DNA from: Oceanococcus sp. HetDA_MAG_MS8
GTDB lineage: Bacteria; Pseudomonadota; Gammaproteobacteria; Nevskiales; Oceanococcaceae
DNA length: 64,000 bases
Reading direction: 5' to 3'
Assembly: GCA_019192445.1 (NCBI GenBank)
Contig: JAHCMK010000009.1
Location: 62,001 to 126,000 of the forward strand
The notes under the pieces are model-generated. The model did no database searches. It worked only from the letters and a program-made list of their open reading frames with translations, and was not told the origin of the DNA. A program made the position numbers and the translations under genes. Positions 18,842-27,530 of the stretch are shown in pieces (position 1 is the stretch's first letter; every line of letters starts with the position of its first letter).

Positions 18842-18932
18842 TTCACCGGGGGGTCCGGTGAAGGTTGGGGCCAATTTGGCCGCAGCCAGGTCGGTCGCGG
18901 GACCTACGCCGCGACGTGGGCCGCAAGGCCCA
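18842..18932 (+). repeat. Array of four RNA hairpins before pufB
   Basis: Between the pufQ-slot gene and pufB the transcript can fold into successive stem-loops: TTCACCGG/CCGGTGAA with a 5-base loop (18842-18862), GGCCA/TGGCC with a 3-base loop (about 18869-18881), GTCGCGG/CCGCGAC with an 8-base loop (18894-18915), and TGGGCC/GGCCCA closing a GCAA tetraloop (18917-18932). All listed stems are perfect. Their place at the 5' side of pufBA suggests mRNA 5'-end stabilisation or processing, as known for other puf operons. Confidence 0.65.
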
Positions 18933-18951
18933 AAACTGAGGGAAGCAGACT

Positions 18952-19182
18952 ATGTCTGATGCTAACCGTCCGGGTGGTTCGCTATCCGGTCTCACCGAAG
19001 GGGAAGCTCAGGAGTTCCACAGGATCTTCGTCACGAGTTTTCTCATCTTTACCGGGATCGCCATTGTGGCGCATTTCCTGGTGTGGTCCTGGCGGCCCTG
19101 GATTCCAGGTCCCGAAGGGTATTCCGCGATGATCGAGAGCGCGAAAACGCTCGCGAGCATCTACCTACCCACCTTTAGTTAG
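18952..19182 (+). CDS. pufB: LH1 light-harvesting beta polypeptide
   Basis: Core antenna beta subunit, 76 residues. The family core is clear: acidic N-terminus with EAQEFHRIF, one transmembrane helix, the bacteriochlorophyll ligand His41 in AHFLVW, and the end motif WSWRPW. About 25 residues follow that motif (to Ser76), a longer C-terminal tail than the usual LH1 beta, and this tail is shared in spacing with the upstream pufQ-slot protein. The pufA gene follows after 11 bases. Confidence 0.93.
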   Translation: MSDANRPGGSLSGLTEGEAQEFHRIFVTSFLIFTGIAIVAHFLVWSWRPWIPGPEGYSAMIESAKTLASIYLPTFS

Positions 19183-19193
19183 GAGATAACGAT

Positions 19194-19379
19194 ATGTGGC
19201 GTATTTGGATGCTTTTCGATCCTCGCAGAACTCTGGTGGCCCTGTTCACCTTCCTGTTTGTTCTGGCAGTTCTTATCCACTTCGTCCTGTTGAGCACCGA
19301 TCGCTTCAACTGGTTGGAGGGAGCCGCTGCTGCGAACACCACGCAGGTACAGGCCGCACTACCTCAAGCAAGGTCTTAG
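19194..19379 (+). CDS. pufA: LH1 light-harvesting alpha polypeptide
   Basis: Core antenna alpha subunit of 61 residues, one membrane span. [14 protein letters not shown] is the conserved cytoplasmic start, and His in VLIHFVLL is the bacteriochlorophyll ligand, followed by an aromatic RFNWL. A GGAGATAACGAT ribosome site precedes the ATG. Pairs with PufB around the reaction centre. Confidence 0.95.
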   Translation: MWRIWMLFDPRRTLVALFTFLFVLAVLIHFVLLSTDRFNWLEGAAAANTTQVQAALPQARS

Positions 19380-19394
19380 ACCGAGCTGCGCGAA

Positions 19395-19426
19395 GCGGAC
19401 GGAGCCGGTCCGCCAGCTCCGTCCGC
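19395..19426 (+). terminator. pufA-pufL intercistronic hairpin
   Basis: An 11-base perfect stem (GCGGACGGAGC / GCTCCGTCCGC) with a 10-base loop, no T-run. Hairpins at exactly this place are known in purple bacteria to block 3' decay of the pufBA message, giving antenna protein in excess over reaction centre. Partial termination is possible but stability is the more likely role. Confidence 0.8.
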
Positions 19427-19478
19427 ACTTGGGCCAATCCAAGACCGGACGCAAGCCTCAGCACACAAGGAGTGGGCA

Positions 19479-20303
19479 ATGGCAATGTTGAATTTTGAGA
19501 AGAAGTATCGAGTCCGCGGAGGTACTCTGCTGGGCGGCGATCTGTTTGATTTTTGGGTGGGTCCGTTTTACGTCGGCTTTTTCGGCGTCACCACGCTTTT
19601 CTTTGCTGCCCTGGGCACTCTGCTGATCGTGTATGGGGCGGCCATTGGTCCAACCTGGAACCTGTGGCAAATCAATATCGCACCACCGGATCTGAGCTAT
19701 GGCTTAGGTTTAGCGCCGTTGAAGGAGGGCGGGCTGTGGCAGATCATTACCATCTGCGCTGTTGGCGCCTTCGTCTCCTGGGCGCTGCGCGAGGTGGAAA
19801 TTTGCCGCAAGCTGGGCATGGGCTACCACGTCCCTTTCGCCTTTAGCGTTGCCATCTTCGCCTATGTGAGTTTGGTGGTCATCCGCCCGGTACTCATGGG
19901 TGCCTGGGGGCATGGTTTTCCCTACGGCATTATTAGTCATCTGGACTGGGTGTCGAATGTGGGCTACCAGTACCTGCACTTTCATTACAACCCGGCGCAC
20001 ATGATTGCGGTGACCTTCTTCTTCACCACAACCTTTGCCCTGTCCTTACATGGTGGCTTGGTGCTGTCCGCACTGAATCCGCCCAAAGGCACGGTGGTCA
20101 AGACCGCCGAACACGAAAACACATTCTTCCGCGACACCATCGGCTATTCCATTGGCGAGCTGGGCATTCACCGCCTGGGCTTGTTCTTAGCCTTGGCTGC
20201 CGGCTTCTTCAGCGCGGTTTGCATCATTTTGAGCGGCCCTTTCTGGACTCGGGGTTGGCCGGAATGGTGGAACTGGTGGCTGGAACTGCCGGTGTGGAGT
20301 TAA
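19479..20303 (+). CDS. pufL: Photosynthetic reaction centre L subunit
   Basis: Five-helix membrane protein (274 residues) that binds the special pair, accessory pigments and QA/QB side cofactors. Starts with [21 protein letters not shown], and the conserved pigment/iron ligand regions are visible (SHLDWVSN with the special-pair-side His, NPAHM and the iron/quinone helix with GIHRLGL). An AAGGAG ribosome site precedes the ATG. Hairpin upstream separates it from pufA. Confidence 0.97.
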   Translation: MAMLNFEKKYRVRGGTLLGGDLFDFWVGPFYVGFFGVTTLFFAALGTLLIVYGAAIGPTWNLWQINIAPPDLSYGLGLAPLKEGGLWQIITICAVGAFVSWALREVEICRKLGMGYHVPFAFSVAIFAYVSLVVIRPVLMGAWGHGFPYGIISHLDWVSNVGYQYLHFHYNPAHMIAVTFFFTTTFALSLHGGLVLSALNPPKGTVVKTAEHENTFFRDTIGYSIGELGIHRLGLFLALAAGFFSAVCIILSGPFWTRGWPEWWNWWLELPVWS

Positions 20304-20326
20304 GAGGAATACGGGGGAGTTAGGTC

Positions 20327-21292
20327 ATGCCGCAATATCAGAATATTTTTAATCGTGTGCAGGTCCACGCGCCACCTTATCCCGGCATTGAATTGCCGGC
20401 TGAGGACGAGCCGCGCCTGGGTCAGCCCTTCTTTAGTTATTGGGCCGGCAAGTTTGGCGATGCTCAAATCGGGCCCTTGTACCTCGGCTGGTACGGATTA
20501 GCCTCGCTGCTGTGTGGCTTCATCGCCATCGAGATTATTGGCCTCAACATGTGGGCCTCGGTGGGCTGGGATCCGATTCAGTTTGTACGCCAATTGCCCT
20601 GGCTCGCACTGGAACCGCCCAGCCCCGAACATGGGCTGAGTATTCCGCCTCTGGCCGAAGGGGGCTGGTGGTTGATGGCAGGGTTCTTCCTCACCGCTTC
20701 CATCTTGCTGTGGTGGATGCGGGTGTATACCCGCGCCAAATCTCTGGGCCTGGGTACGCATATCGCCTGGGCTTTTGCCGCAGCGATTTGGTTGTACTTA
20801 GTCCTGGGCTTTATTCGCCCGCTGGCGATGGGGAGCTGGGCGGAGGCGGTGCCTTTCGGCATCTTCCCCCACTTGGACTGGACCGCTGCCTTTTCTATCC
20901 GCTACGGCAATCTGTTCTACAACCCCTTCCACATGCTCAGCATCGTGTTTTTGTATGGCTCAGCTCTGCTGTTTGCTATGCACGGCGCCACCATTTTGGC
21001 CGTGACCCGTTACGGCGGTGAGCGAGAAATCGAGCAGAGTTTGGATCGCGGGACGGCTTCAGAGCGGGCGGCTTTGTTCTGGCGGTGGACCATGGGCTTT
21101 AACGCCACGATGGAGTCTATTCACCGCTGGGCCTGGTGGTTCGCCGTGCTGTGCCCACTGGCGGGCGGCATTGGCATCTTGCTCACCGGCACCGTAGTCG
21201 ACAACTGGTACCTCTGGGGCATTGAGCATGGCTTGGTGCCACCTTATCCGGACGTCTATCCCGGCGTAGTTGACCCGGCAGGAGCACAATAA
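20327..21292 (+). CDS. pufM: Photosynthetic reaction centre M subunit
   Basis: Partner of PufL, 321 residues, five helices. Family landmarks are the start [34 protein letters not shown] (special-pair ligand region), YNPFHMLSI and [10 protein letters not shown] (iron/quinone). The stop overlaps the first base of the pufC start. Confidence 0.97.
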   Translation: MPQYQNIFNRVQVHAPPYPGIELPAEDEPRLGQPFFSYWAGKFGDAQIGPLYLGWYGLASLLCGFIAIEIIGLNMWASVGWDPIQFVRQLPWLALEPPSPEHGLSIPPLAEGGWWLMAGFFLTASILLWWMRVYTRAKSLGLGTHIAWAFAAAIWLYLVLGFIRPLAMGSWAEAVPFGIFPHLDWTAAFSIRYGNLFYNPFHMLSIVFLYGSALLFAMHGATILAVTRYGGEREIEQSLDRGTASERAALFWRWTMGFNATMESIHRWAWWFAVLCPLAGGIGILLTGTVVDNWYLWGIEHGLVPPYPDVYPGVVDPAGAQ

Positions 21293-22320
21293 TGTTTAAA
21301 CCGGCATTTATCGTTCTCGGCGTCTCGGTAGCCCTGTTTCTTGGCGGGTTCATGTTGTTCACGGCCGGCTGGGACCGACCACCGATTGAAGACGAACAAT
21401 CGGGGTATCGCGGTACCGGCATGGTGCAAATTGCGAACCCACGCGAGAAGGCGGTCTTGTTAGCCTCGCAAACCGTCCCGGATCCCATTGCACCGGCGGC
21501 CGCCGCAGGGCCGCGAGCCCGTGATCTGTATCAAAACGTGCAGGTGCTGGGCGACCTGTCCGTGGGACAGTTTGTCCGCGTCATGCAGGCCATGACGAAC
21601 TGGGTGGCTCCGGAGCAGGGATGTACCTATTGTCATGTGGGCAACTTGGCGGCCGACGACAAGTACCAAAAAGTGGTCTCGCGCAAGATGTTGCAAATGA
21701 CCCAACACATCAATGCCAATTGGAATACCCATGTGGGTGAAACCGGGGTGACCTGCTACACCTGTCACCGTGGACAAAACATCCCTAGCAACTACTGGTA
21801 TACCGATCCGGCGGTGGCCGAAGCTGCGCCCATGGTGGGGGCTAAGGCCGGGCAAAACCAGCCTGCGGAGGCTGCGGTGCTGGCATCCTTGCCGGCTGAC
21901 CCATTCACACCTTATCTGCTAGAGGCGGCGAACATTCGCATTGCTGCGCAAAATGCCTTGCCCACGGGGCGGCAAGATGGTGCAACCATCCAAAGCACCG
22001 AGGGCACCTACAGCCTCATGATGCATATGTCGGATGCCTTGGGTGTGAACTGCACCTTCTGCCATAACTCGCGGGCCTTTTCCGACTGGGAGCAAAGCAG
22101 TCCGCAGCGCGTCACGGCTTGGCATGGCATTCGGATGGTGCGCGATGTTAACGTGGACTACATCCATCCACTCAATGATGTCTTCCCGGAGCATCGCAAG
22201 GGCCCCTTGGGAGATGCCTTCAAGGCAAATTGCAGCACCTGTCACCAGGGAGTCAACAAACCCTTGAACGGGGCACAGATGGCTAAGGACTACCCCTCGC
22301 TACTCAGTGTGAGCGAATGA
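21292..22320 (+). CDS. pufC: Reaction-centre tetrahaem cytochrome c subunit
   Basis: Periplasmic cytochrome that re-reduces the special pair. Four c-type haem sites are visible in order: CTYCH, CYTCH, CTFCH and CSTCH, with Met-containing helices between. The N-terminus has one hydrophobic span (about residues 5-24) and no lipobox Cys, so it is probably held by an uncleaved helix rather than by lipid as in Blastochloris. 342 residues, normal for the family. Confidence 0.96.
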   Translation: MFKPAFIVLGVSVALFLGGFMLFTAGWDRPPIEDEQSGYRGTGMVQIANPREKAVLLASQTVPDPIAPAAAAGPRARDLYQNVQVLGDLSVGQFVRVMQAMTNWVAPEQGCTYCHVGNLAADDKYQKVVSRKMLQMTQHINANWNTHVGETGVTCYTCHRGQNIPSNYWYTDPAVAEAAPMVGAKAGQNQPAEAAVLASLPADPFTPYLLEAANIRIAAQNALPTGRQDGATIQSTEGTYSLMMHMSDALGVNCTFCHNSRAFSDWEQSSPQRVTAWHGIRMVRDVNVDYIHPLNDVFPEHRKGPLGDAFKANCSTCHQGVNKPLNGAQMAKDYPSLLSVSE

Positions 22321-22333
22321 GCGGAATGCGGAG

Positions 22334-23668
22334 GTGACGCAGAGCGGTAGCGCGGGTGGCGCGGCCTCGCCACTGGCGCTACCGCCCGATCATCCACAGC
22401 GCTTCGACCTTCATAACGAGGTCCACGCGCGCCCACCCACTCCAGTGCGGGCGCCGGCCCGCGTTACCTTTCTCGCACTCCGGGTTAATTCCCAGCAGCG
22501 CGGGCAGGAGCGGCGGCTGCTGGAAAAGTTGGCAGCAGAGCATGGTGTTCGGGGGCCCCAGCCCGGCTTCAATTATTACTACGCGAGACTCGGTGGCTTT
22601 GACCTCAAGTGTGAGCGACACACCGAGTTCACGCGTTACGAAATCATTTGCCGTGGGGCTTACGAGCTCGGCTTTTCCAACCCTGCCCTCAACGCCCTGC
22701 CTGGAGGCTGGGCACGCTCCTTGCCCGGAGAGGTTCTTGCCGCGATCAACGTGCATTTTTGGCCTCAAGATCAGTTGCCTTGGAGCCATGTTGATGATTT
22801 GTCCCAAGCCTATTTCGATAACAACCCGCTGATCGGCGCCAAAGTCGGCGGTGAGGCTGGGCATGCATTCACCGATTTCAAAATTTATGCGGACGGGTTT
22901 AGCCGCGTTCTGATTCTCGATCACGACTTCACGCCGCGCCAAGCCGGGCGGACCATGCAGCGCATTGTTGAGATCGACACCTACCGCATGCTGGCTTTGC
23001 TGGCCTTTCCTATCGCCAAACAGCTCCTGCCGTTTTTGCAGGGCTGCGAAGAGGAGCTGGTCGAGGTGACCTCAGCCATGGCGGAGGGCAGTAGTCACAA
23101 TGACGCCGCTTGGTTAGAGCGGCTAACCCGCATTTCGGCACAAATCGAAAACAGCATTTCGAGTTCACAGTCGCGCTTCTCGGCCGCGAATGCCTACTCG
23201 CAAATCATTCATCGGCGGATTACGGAGCTGCGCGAAGTGCGCCTCGTTGGCGCTCAGACCTTCTCCGACTTCACCGAGCGCCGCTTGGAACCTGCCATGC
23301 AAACCTGCCGAGCCACCAATGATCGGCTGGTTTTGCTATCGGAGTCCGTGATGCGAGCCAGTCAGTTGCTGGGCACCCGCGTGGATATGGCGCGCCAGGC
23401 GCAAAACCAAGAGCTGCTCAGTTCCATGAATCGCCGGGCCGCCTTACAGCTTCGCCTACAACAAACCGTCGAGAGCTTGTCCTTGGCGGCCATTACCTAC
23501 TACGCCGTGGGTTTGGCCGGCTATGTGGCCTACGGGCTGAAAGAGAGCGGATGGCCGGTGAACCCAGACTTGGTGAAGGCCCTAGCAGTGCCCGTGCTGG
23601 GCGGCCTCATTTGGTACTCCATTCGCCGGGTTAAGCGCATGCTGGAGGCTGGCGAGCACAAGCCCTAA
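22334..23668 (+). CDS. DUF3422 family protein
   Basis: 444 residues starting 13 bases after pufC with a GTG. The early RFDLHNEVHARPP is the hallmark of the DUF3422 family, whose function is unknown. The middle is a long helical, probably coiled region, and the last ~60 residues contain two hydrophobic helices separated by a short loop, ending in a basic tail, so it is a membrane-anchored cytoplasmic protein. It appears to be the last gene of the puf transcript, ahead of a hairpin. The exact start is uncertain. Confidence 0.85.
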   Translation: MTQSGSAGGAASPLALPPDHPQRFDLHNEVHARPPTPVRAPARVTFLALRVNSQQRGQERRLLEKLAAEHGVRGPQPGFNYYYARLGGFDLKCERHTEFTRYEIICRGAYELGFSNPALNALPGGWARSLPGEVLAAINVHFWPQDQLPWSHVDDLSQAYFDNNPLIGAKVGGEAGHAFTDFKIYADGFSRVLILDHDFTPRQAGRTMQRIVEIDTYRMLALLAFPIAKQLLPFLQGCEEELVEVTSAMAEGSSHNDAAWLERLTRISAQIENSISSSQSRFSAANAYSQIIHRRITELREVRLVGAQTFSDFTERRLEPAMQTCRATNDRLVLLSESVMRASQLLGTRVDMARQAQNQELLSSMNRRAALQLRLQQTVESLSLAAITYYAVGLAGYVAYGLKESGWPVNPDLVKALAVPVLGGLIWYSIRRVKRMLEAGEHKP

Positions 23669-23676
23669 GTCCAGCT

Positions 23677-23715
23677 GCTGGAGTGTTGTGGTGGCGCTCC
23701 ACCACGTTCACCAGC
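23677..23715 (+). terminator. Hairpin at the end of the puf operon
   Basis: Outer arms GCTGG/CCAGC and a perfect inner stem GTGGTGG/CCACCAC (23688-23705) with loop CGCT. No poly-T follows, so it may be a 3' stabiliser or a Rho-assisted end rather than a classic intrinsic terminator. Confidence 0.55.
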
Positions 23716-23906
23716 TAGACGCGGGCGGCCGTTGAAACGAAACGGCGGTGCGAATGCGGCTCACTGCATCCTGCCGAATTGGCGTAGGGCGCCGGCCTTG
23801 GATCTGGCGCAGAACCTGCTTACCCAAGACCAAGGCAAAGGCGCCGCTTGCTGAGCGATGCCCTTGTGGGGAACGAAGCCGCATTTCAATCTTGGGGATC
23901 TGCGTG

Positions 23907-25442
23907 ATGAAAAACACTCTGCTGGTCGGCATGTGCTGCCGACAGCTGCTGTGCGTGGCAGCAATAATCAGCGCTTTGGTGGCTTGCAATGCTCAGGAAC
24001 CAAGCCAGGCGCGCGACCTCGGCCTGCAGGCCCGATCTACCGGGGCGGAAGTGGATGGGGATGTGGTGCGCATGGATGTTCCTGTGCCCATCTTTTTGGT
24101 GGGGTTTGAGCCGAGTTTGGCCGCCGCCCTGGAAGACCAACTGCGGCCGATGACGCAAACCGTCAGCAGCGGCCTCGCGCCAACCGCGCGCTACACGGTG
24201 CATGTTCCAGATCAGCGCTGGCAATCCGATTTCGACACCTTCTTGGAGGCTGCAGATCATCCGGGTCACCCTGATGAGACGGGCTTTAGGGGCCAGGTCC
24301 TTGATGGCAACGCCATTGAAGCGTACCTGGATCAGAACCTGGAGAAGATTTCTCCGGTTCCTGAGGGCCTCACCAGCTTGGTTGTTTTGGACCCAGGGCT
24401 GCGCGGTCATGCCTACCATTACGCGGGCAATGTGGGCTGGCGCGAACCGGTGCGCAGTTTTGGGGAGGCCACGCCACGGATTATTTGGGATCCGCATGCG
24501 GAGGTGGATCCTTGGGTTGGAACCAGCCTTGCGCATCACGTACCCGTGGACATGGCCTCGCCGGAGCTGATTGCGTCCTGGGCCGAGCGCGCTGTGGCGA
24601 TCCGCGCCCTGCAGGCACCGATTTGGCCACCTACTACTAAATCCTGCCATGCCATTACCGTGTTGTTGGCGGTGCGCAACACCTCCTTAACGCCGGCCTT
24701 ACTGGGTCTGCAGTCCTGGGAGGAGACTCTGGATATTCCCCATCTGCAAAGCACCTTCGAGGAGTTGCTCAAGGGTGATGTGTTTGTCGATCTGGTGGTG
24801 CGTCAGTTGCCGCTGGAAGACCCGGTTCTGGATTTGGTCACGCGGGAAAATAATGCCCGGGTGGCAACCGCAACCTATTTAGATCTGAATTTCGACAGTT
24901 ATCACGTGCCGCATGGGGACTGCGAGCCCTACCTGAGCCTGGTGGTGTTTGGCGATCTGGTGGATCAGCGCACGAGCAGCAACGGTAACGCGCAAATTTC
25001 GCTGGTGAATGGGCGCCGGATTAGCACCAGTTTAGTGGCCGAGAATGTGCGCCTGATGAGCGAGGTGGTGGGTTACAACGAAGTCTATGATGAAAGCACC
25101 AACTTCGAGCGCGTGGGGCCAGGAGCGGACCCCCTGGAGTGGTTTAACTGGCTGGTCGCGCATGAAACGGGTCACCTGTTTTCCTTGCCCCACCCGAATA
25201 CGGGCACCGGCGAGGGCACCAGCTACTCCGACACGGCTTTTGAGTCCACGTGGAATGCCATGGGTTATCAGATGCGGCGCATCGTGACCGAGATGTCGGC
25301 AGTGGATGCCAACAATGTGGCGCGCAACCAAGCCGCGTATGCCGTCCTGGCCTTGCCCGACAGTCCACAGCGCGATGCGGCCCTGCAGGCCATGGCGAAC
25401 TATCGTTGGCGGGAGGCGCTGGATTTGGCCACCCGCCCTTAA
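23907..25442 (+). CDS. Lipoprotein with a metzincin-like zinc protease site
   Basis: 511 residues from the ATG at 23907. A lipoprotein signal ends in LVAC (Cys at about residue 27). The zinc motif is HETGHLFSLPH, matching HExxHxxGxxH except that Ser replaces the usual Gly, and a Met-turn-like NAMGYQM follows about 35 residues later; both point to the metzincin clan. I do not recognise the exact family. The frame stays open upstream to 23748 but that stretch lacks a signal. No T2SS or protease-inhibitor gene is nearby. Substrate unknown. Confidence 0.7.
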   Translation: MKNTLLVGMCCRQLLCVAAIISALVACNAQEPSQARDLGLQARSTGAEVDGDVVRMDVPVPIFLVGFEPSLAAALEDQLRPMTQTVSSGLAPTARYTVHVPDQRWQSDFDTFLEAADHPGHPDETGFRGQVLDGNAIEAYLDQNLEKISPVPEGLTSLVVLDPGLRGHAYHYAGNVGWREPVRSFGEATPRIIWDPHAEVDPWVGTSLAHHVPVDMASPELIASWAERAVAIRALQAPIWPPTTKSCHAITVLLAVRNTSLTPALLGLQSWEETLDIPHLQSTFEELLKGDVFVDLVVRQLPLEDPVLDLVTRENNARVATATYLDLNFDSYHVPHGDCEPYLSLVVFGDLVDQRTSSNGNAQISLVNGRRISTSLVAENVRLMSEVVGYNEVYDESTNFERVGPGADPLEWFNWLVAHETGHLFSLPHPNTGTGEGTSYSDTAFESTWNAMGYQMRRIVTEMSAVDANNVARNQAAYAVLALPDSPQRDAALQAMANYRWREALDLATRP

Positions 25443-25546
25443 CGAGGTATTGAGCCGTACCGGGCTGATCAGACTGCTAGGCTAGCCATGGCGGCGAGCA
25501 CAGGGTTGGTTGGCCGCCAAAGCGGGTCTTGCTGATGGAGATAACG

Positions 25547-26539
25547 ATGACATGCAGGCTTTTCGCAGCCAGTGGCTTAGTTTTGGCGGTGAGCTTGGTC
25601 GCATGCGGGGGCGGCAGGCCGCCCATCGCGAATGGCCAAGGCGCAGCGGCTGTGGATCCAGAGACACTTTGCCTGAGCGAAGACTGCGCAAGCCGCAGCA
25701 TGGTGGGTGTGGTGCCCGATGCCGAAAATATCCTCTATGCCAGCAATGGGCAGGTGTTTGTCAGCGGTGGAACCAATGTTTTTGAGGTGAGGGCGGCAGC
25801 CGACCAAAGCTACACGCTACGGCCCTTGGCGGAGACTGCATGCAACTTCACGGGTTTGGCCGAACGCGCCAATACCGTTTATGCCGCCTGCGGGGATCAA
25901 AGCCTCTACGCCATGTCATTGCTTGGCGGCACTCAGCTGCAAAAAATTCATACCTTGGATGGTATGAGTTTGCCCAATGGTATGGCCGTCGGGCCGGATG
26001 ACTGCTTGTACATCGTGGATGGACCGCTGTCCGGCACCGCTCTGCCCAGCCCCAAAATTGAACGGGTATGCTTGAGCTTTGATCCTTTGGCCGTGGCCAG
26101 CCAAGAGACTTGGCTGGATCAAGGGCTTGAACTGCCCAATGGCATCGCCGCCTATGGACAGGGTATTGTGCTCACAAACAGCACCCTCTTGCTGCCATCC
26201 AGCCAAGTGCTCTGGATTGGCATGAATGACCAAGGCCTCCCCACAGAGCCCACCGTGCTGTACAGCCGGATCAGCATTTTTGATGACCTTAGCGTGGTGG
26301 GCGACCATATTTTGGTCAGTGACTTCGCGGGCGGAAGCGTGTTTATGCTCAACGCCAATGGTGAGGTGGTGCAGGAGACTGCGGTGCAGGGTTTTGCCTT
26401 CCCGTCTGCATTACAGCTGGTGGGGCCGCCTCAGTTTAATCTCGGCGATATTCTGATCACCGAAAAGGGAATTTTGGGAGACACGCAGTCCTCCTTTGGC
26501 AATGTGCTCACCTTGTTCAGGCAATCTCCGGCCGAGTAG
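25547..26539 (+). CDS. Lipoprotein with SMP-30/NHL-like beta-propeller
   Basis: 330 residues. The ATG at 25547 is chosen because GGAG sits 6 bases upstream; in-frame TTG and ATG further up are less well placed. The signal ends in LVAC followed by GGGR, part of a motif shared with four other lipoproteins in this window. Repeated blades with LPNGMAVGPDDCLYIVDG and LPNGIAAYGQGIVLTN resemble SMP-30/gluconolactonase or strictosidine-synthase-like propellers. Substrate unknown; it may be structural rather than catalytic. Confidence 0.7.
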   Translation: MTCRLFAASGLVLAVSLVACGGGRPPIANGQGAAAVDPETLCLSEDCASRSMVGVVPDAENILYASNGQVFVSGGTNVFEVRAAADQSYTLRPLAETACNFTGLAERANTVYAACGDQSLYAMSLLGGTQLQKIHTLDGMSLPNGMAVGPDDCLYIVDGPLSGTALPSPKIERVCLSFDPLAVASQETWLDQGLELPNGIAAYGQGIVLTNSTLLLPSSQVLWIGMNDQGLPTEPTVLYSRISIFDDLSVVGDHILVSDFAGGSVFMLNANGEVVQETAVQGFAFPSALQLVGPPQFNLGDILITEKGILGDTQSSFGNVLTLFRQSPAE

Positions 26540-26571
26540 CTTCGGCTTGGCGTGTGCAGATTCCGGTGCCG

Positions 26572-27216
26572 CTACCGCGCCTTGGGCTGTAGCATCCAGG
26601 CCTGCTCCAGCGCGGGTTGCTGCCCCTTGAGACCGCCCGCAACGCTGCGCTCGGCTAAGGCTTGAACCGCGAAGCTATCTCCATACAGGTGCTCGATGTC
26701 TGCAAGCGGGACGGAGAACGGAGGCCCCGTCATGGCGCTCTGGTCATACGCAAAGCTAATCAAAAACTGAATAGTACTTGCGGCGAGGTCTTGGAGTTTG
26801 CGCGCATAGGCTTCGCGCGTCTGAGCCGGAAGAGCCACCAAGGCCGCGCGGTCATATATCGCGTCAATGGGGCCTAGCTGCGCGGGGTCTAAGGCAAAGA
26901 TGTCTCCCACGTAGATATCCAAGCCAGGGGCTTGGTACAGATCTAAAGCCCCGAGCTCGCGAATATTGGCCGGCAGCTTGAGTTCGGCGAAGAGCTCTTG
27001 TACCGCTTGGGCGCTGAACTCCACGCCAACCACCGCATAGCCCTGGCGCAGAAACCAGTGGATGTCACGGGTTTTACCGCACAGGGGCAAGAACACACGA
27101 GCCGATGCTTGCAGGCCGATGTGGTCCCAGTAACGGGTGAGTAAAGAGTTGGCCTGACCTTCGTGAAAGCCGATCTCACGCGCTTGCCAGCGCTCTAGCC
27201 AAAAGCTTTTTTCCAC
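26572..27216 (-). CDS. tpm: Thiopurine S-methyltransferase
   Basis: SAM-dependent methyltransferase known in Pseudomonas for methylating selenium and tellurium compounds. FWLERWQAREIGFHEGQ at the start and RVFLPLCGKTRDIHWFLRQGY (SAM site) are close family matches. A GTG at 27216 gives 214 residues, near the usual ~218; an in-frame start at 27264 would add about 16 residues with no family counterpart. Convergent with the beta-propeller lipoprotein gene. Confidence 0.88.
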   Translation of the reverse strand: MEKSFWLERWQAREIGFHEGQANSLLTRYWDHIGLQASARVFLPLCGKTRDIHWFLRQGYAVVGVEFSAQAVQELFAELKLPANIRELGALDLYQAPGLDIYVGDIFALDPAQLGPIDAIYDRAALVALPAQTREAYARKLQDLAASTIQFLISFAYDQSAMTGPPFSVPLADIEHLYGDSFAVQALAERSVAGGLKGQQPALEQAWMLQPKAR

Positions 27217-27271
27217 AAGCCTGCCGGGAAGCCGAAAACCTTCACAGTGTAGTGCGTGGAGCAAAGCTGAG

Positions 27272-27326
27272 CCCCGCGACCATCATGATCGCGGGGGCAA
27301 TCCCTCAGACCATCGCGAATGAGGGA
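27272..27326. terminator. Two tandem hairpins
   Basis: CCCCGCGA/TCGCGGGG (27272-27296, 9-base loop) and TCCCTCA/TGAGGGA (27301-27326, 12-base loop), both perfect. On the minus strand they lie just beyond the end of the hydrolase gene and the adjoining gene remnant, so they may end that transcript. No clear T-run. Confidence 0.5.
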
Positions 27327-27327
27327 C

Positions 27328-27525
27328 TTAGATAGGTTCGCAGCCCAAATCCAATCTGGCCAGTAGGTCATTCACCGGAAAGCAGCTGGCTGAAGGAAGC
27401 TGCGCGGGCACATACCGACTCAGGTTGGCGTCCTAGAGGGCATCTTGAAGGAAGAGCGTGAGTTGATCGATTTCGGCTTTACTGAGGCCCAAGGCACAGA
27501 GCGAAGGTCGAGTGGCTCGGCCGGC
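27328..27525 (-). pseudogene. Remnant of a cytochrome c peroxidase-like C-terminus
   Basis: Between the hydrolase stop and the hairpins one minus frame reads as a sensible protein end: GLSKAEIDQLTLFLQDAL, then an in-frame TAG (27433-27435), then DANLSRYVPAQLPSASCFP and VNDLLARLDLGCEPI before a final stop. The A-E-I-D-x-L-x-x-F-L pattern resembles the C-terminal helix of di-haem peroxidase/MauG-type proteins. No upstream part of the gene remains, and a further in-frame stop lies at 27526. A decayed fragment left by deletion is the simplest reading. The family call is tentative. Confidence 0.5.
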
Positions 27526-27530
27526 CTACG

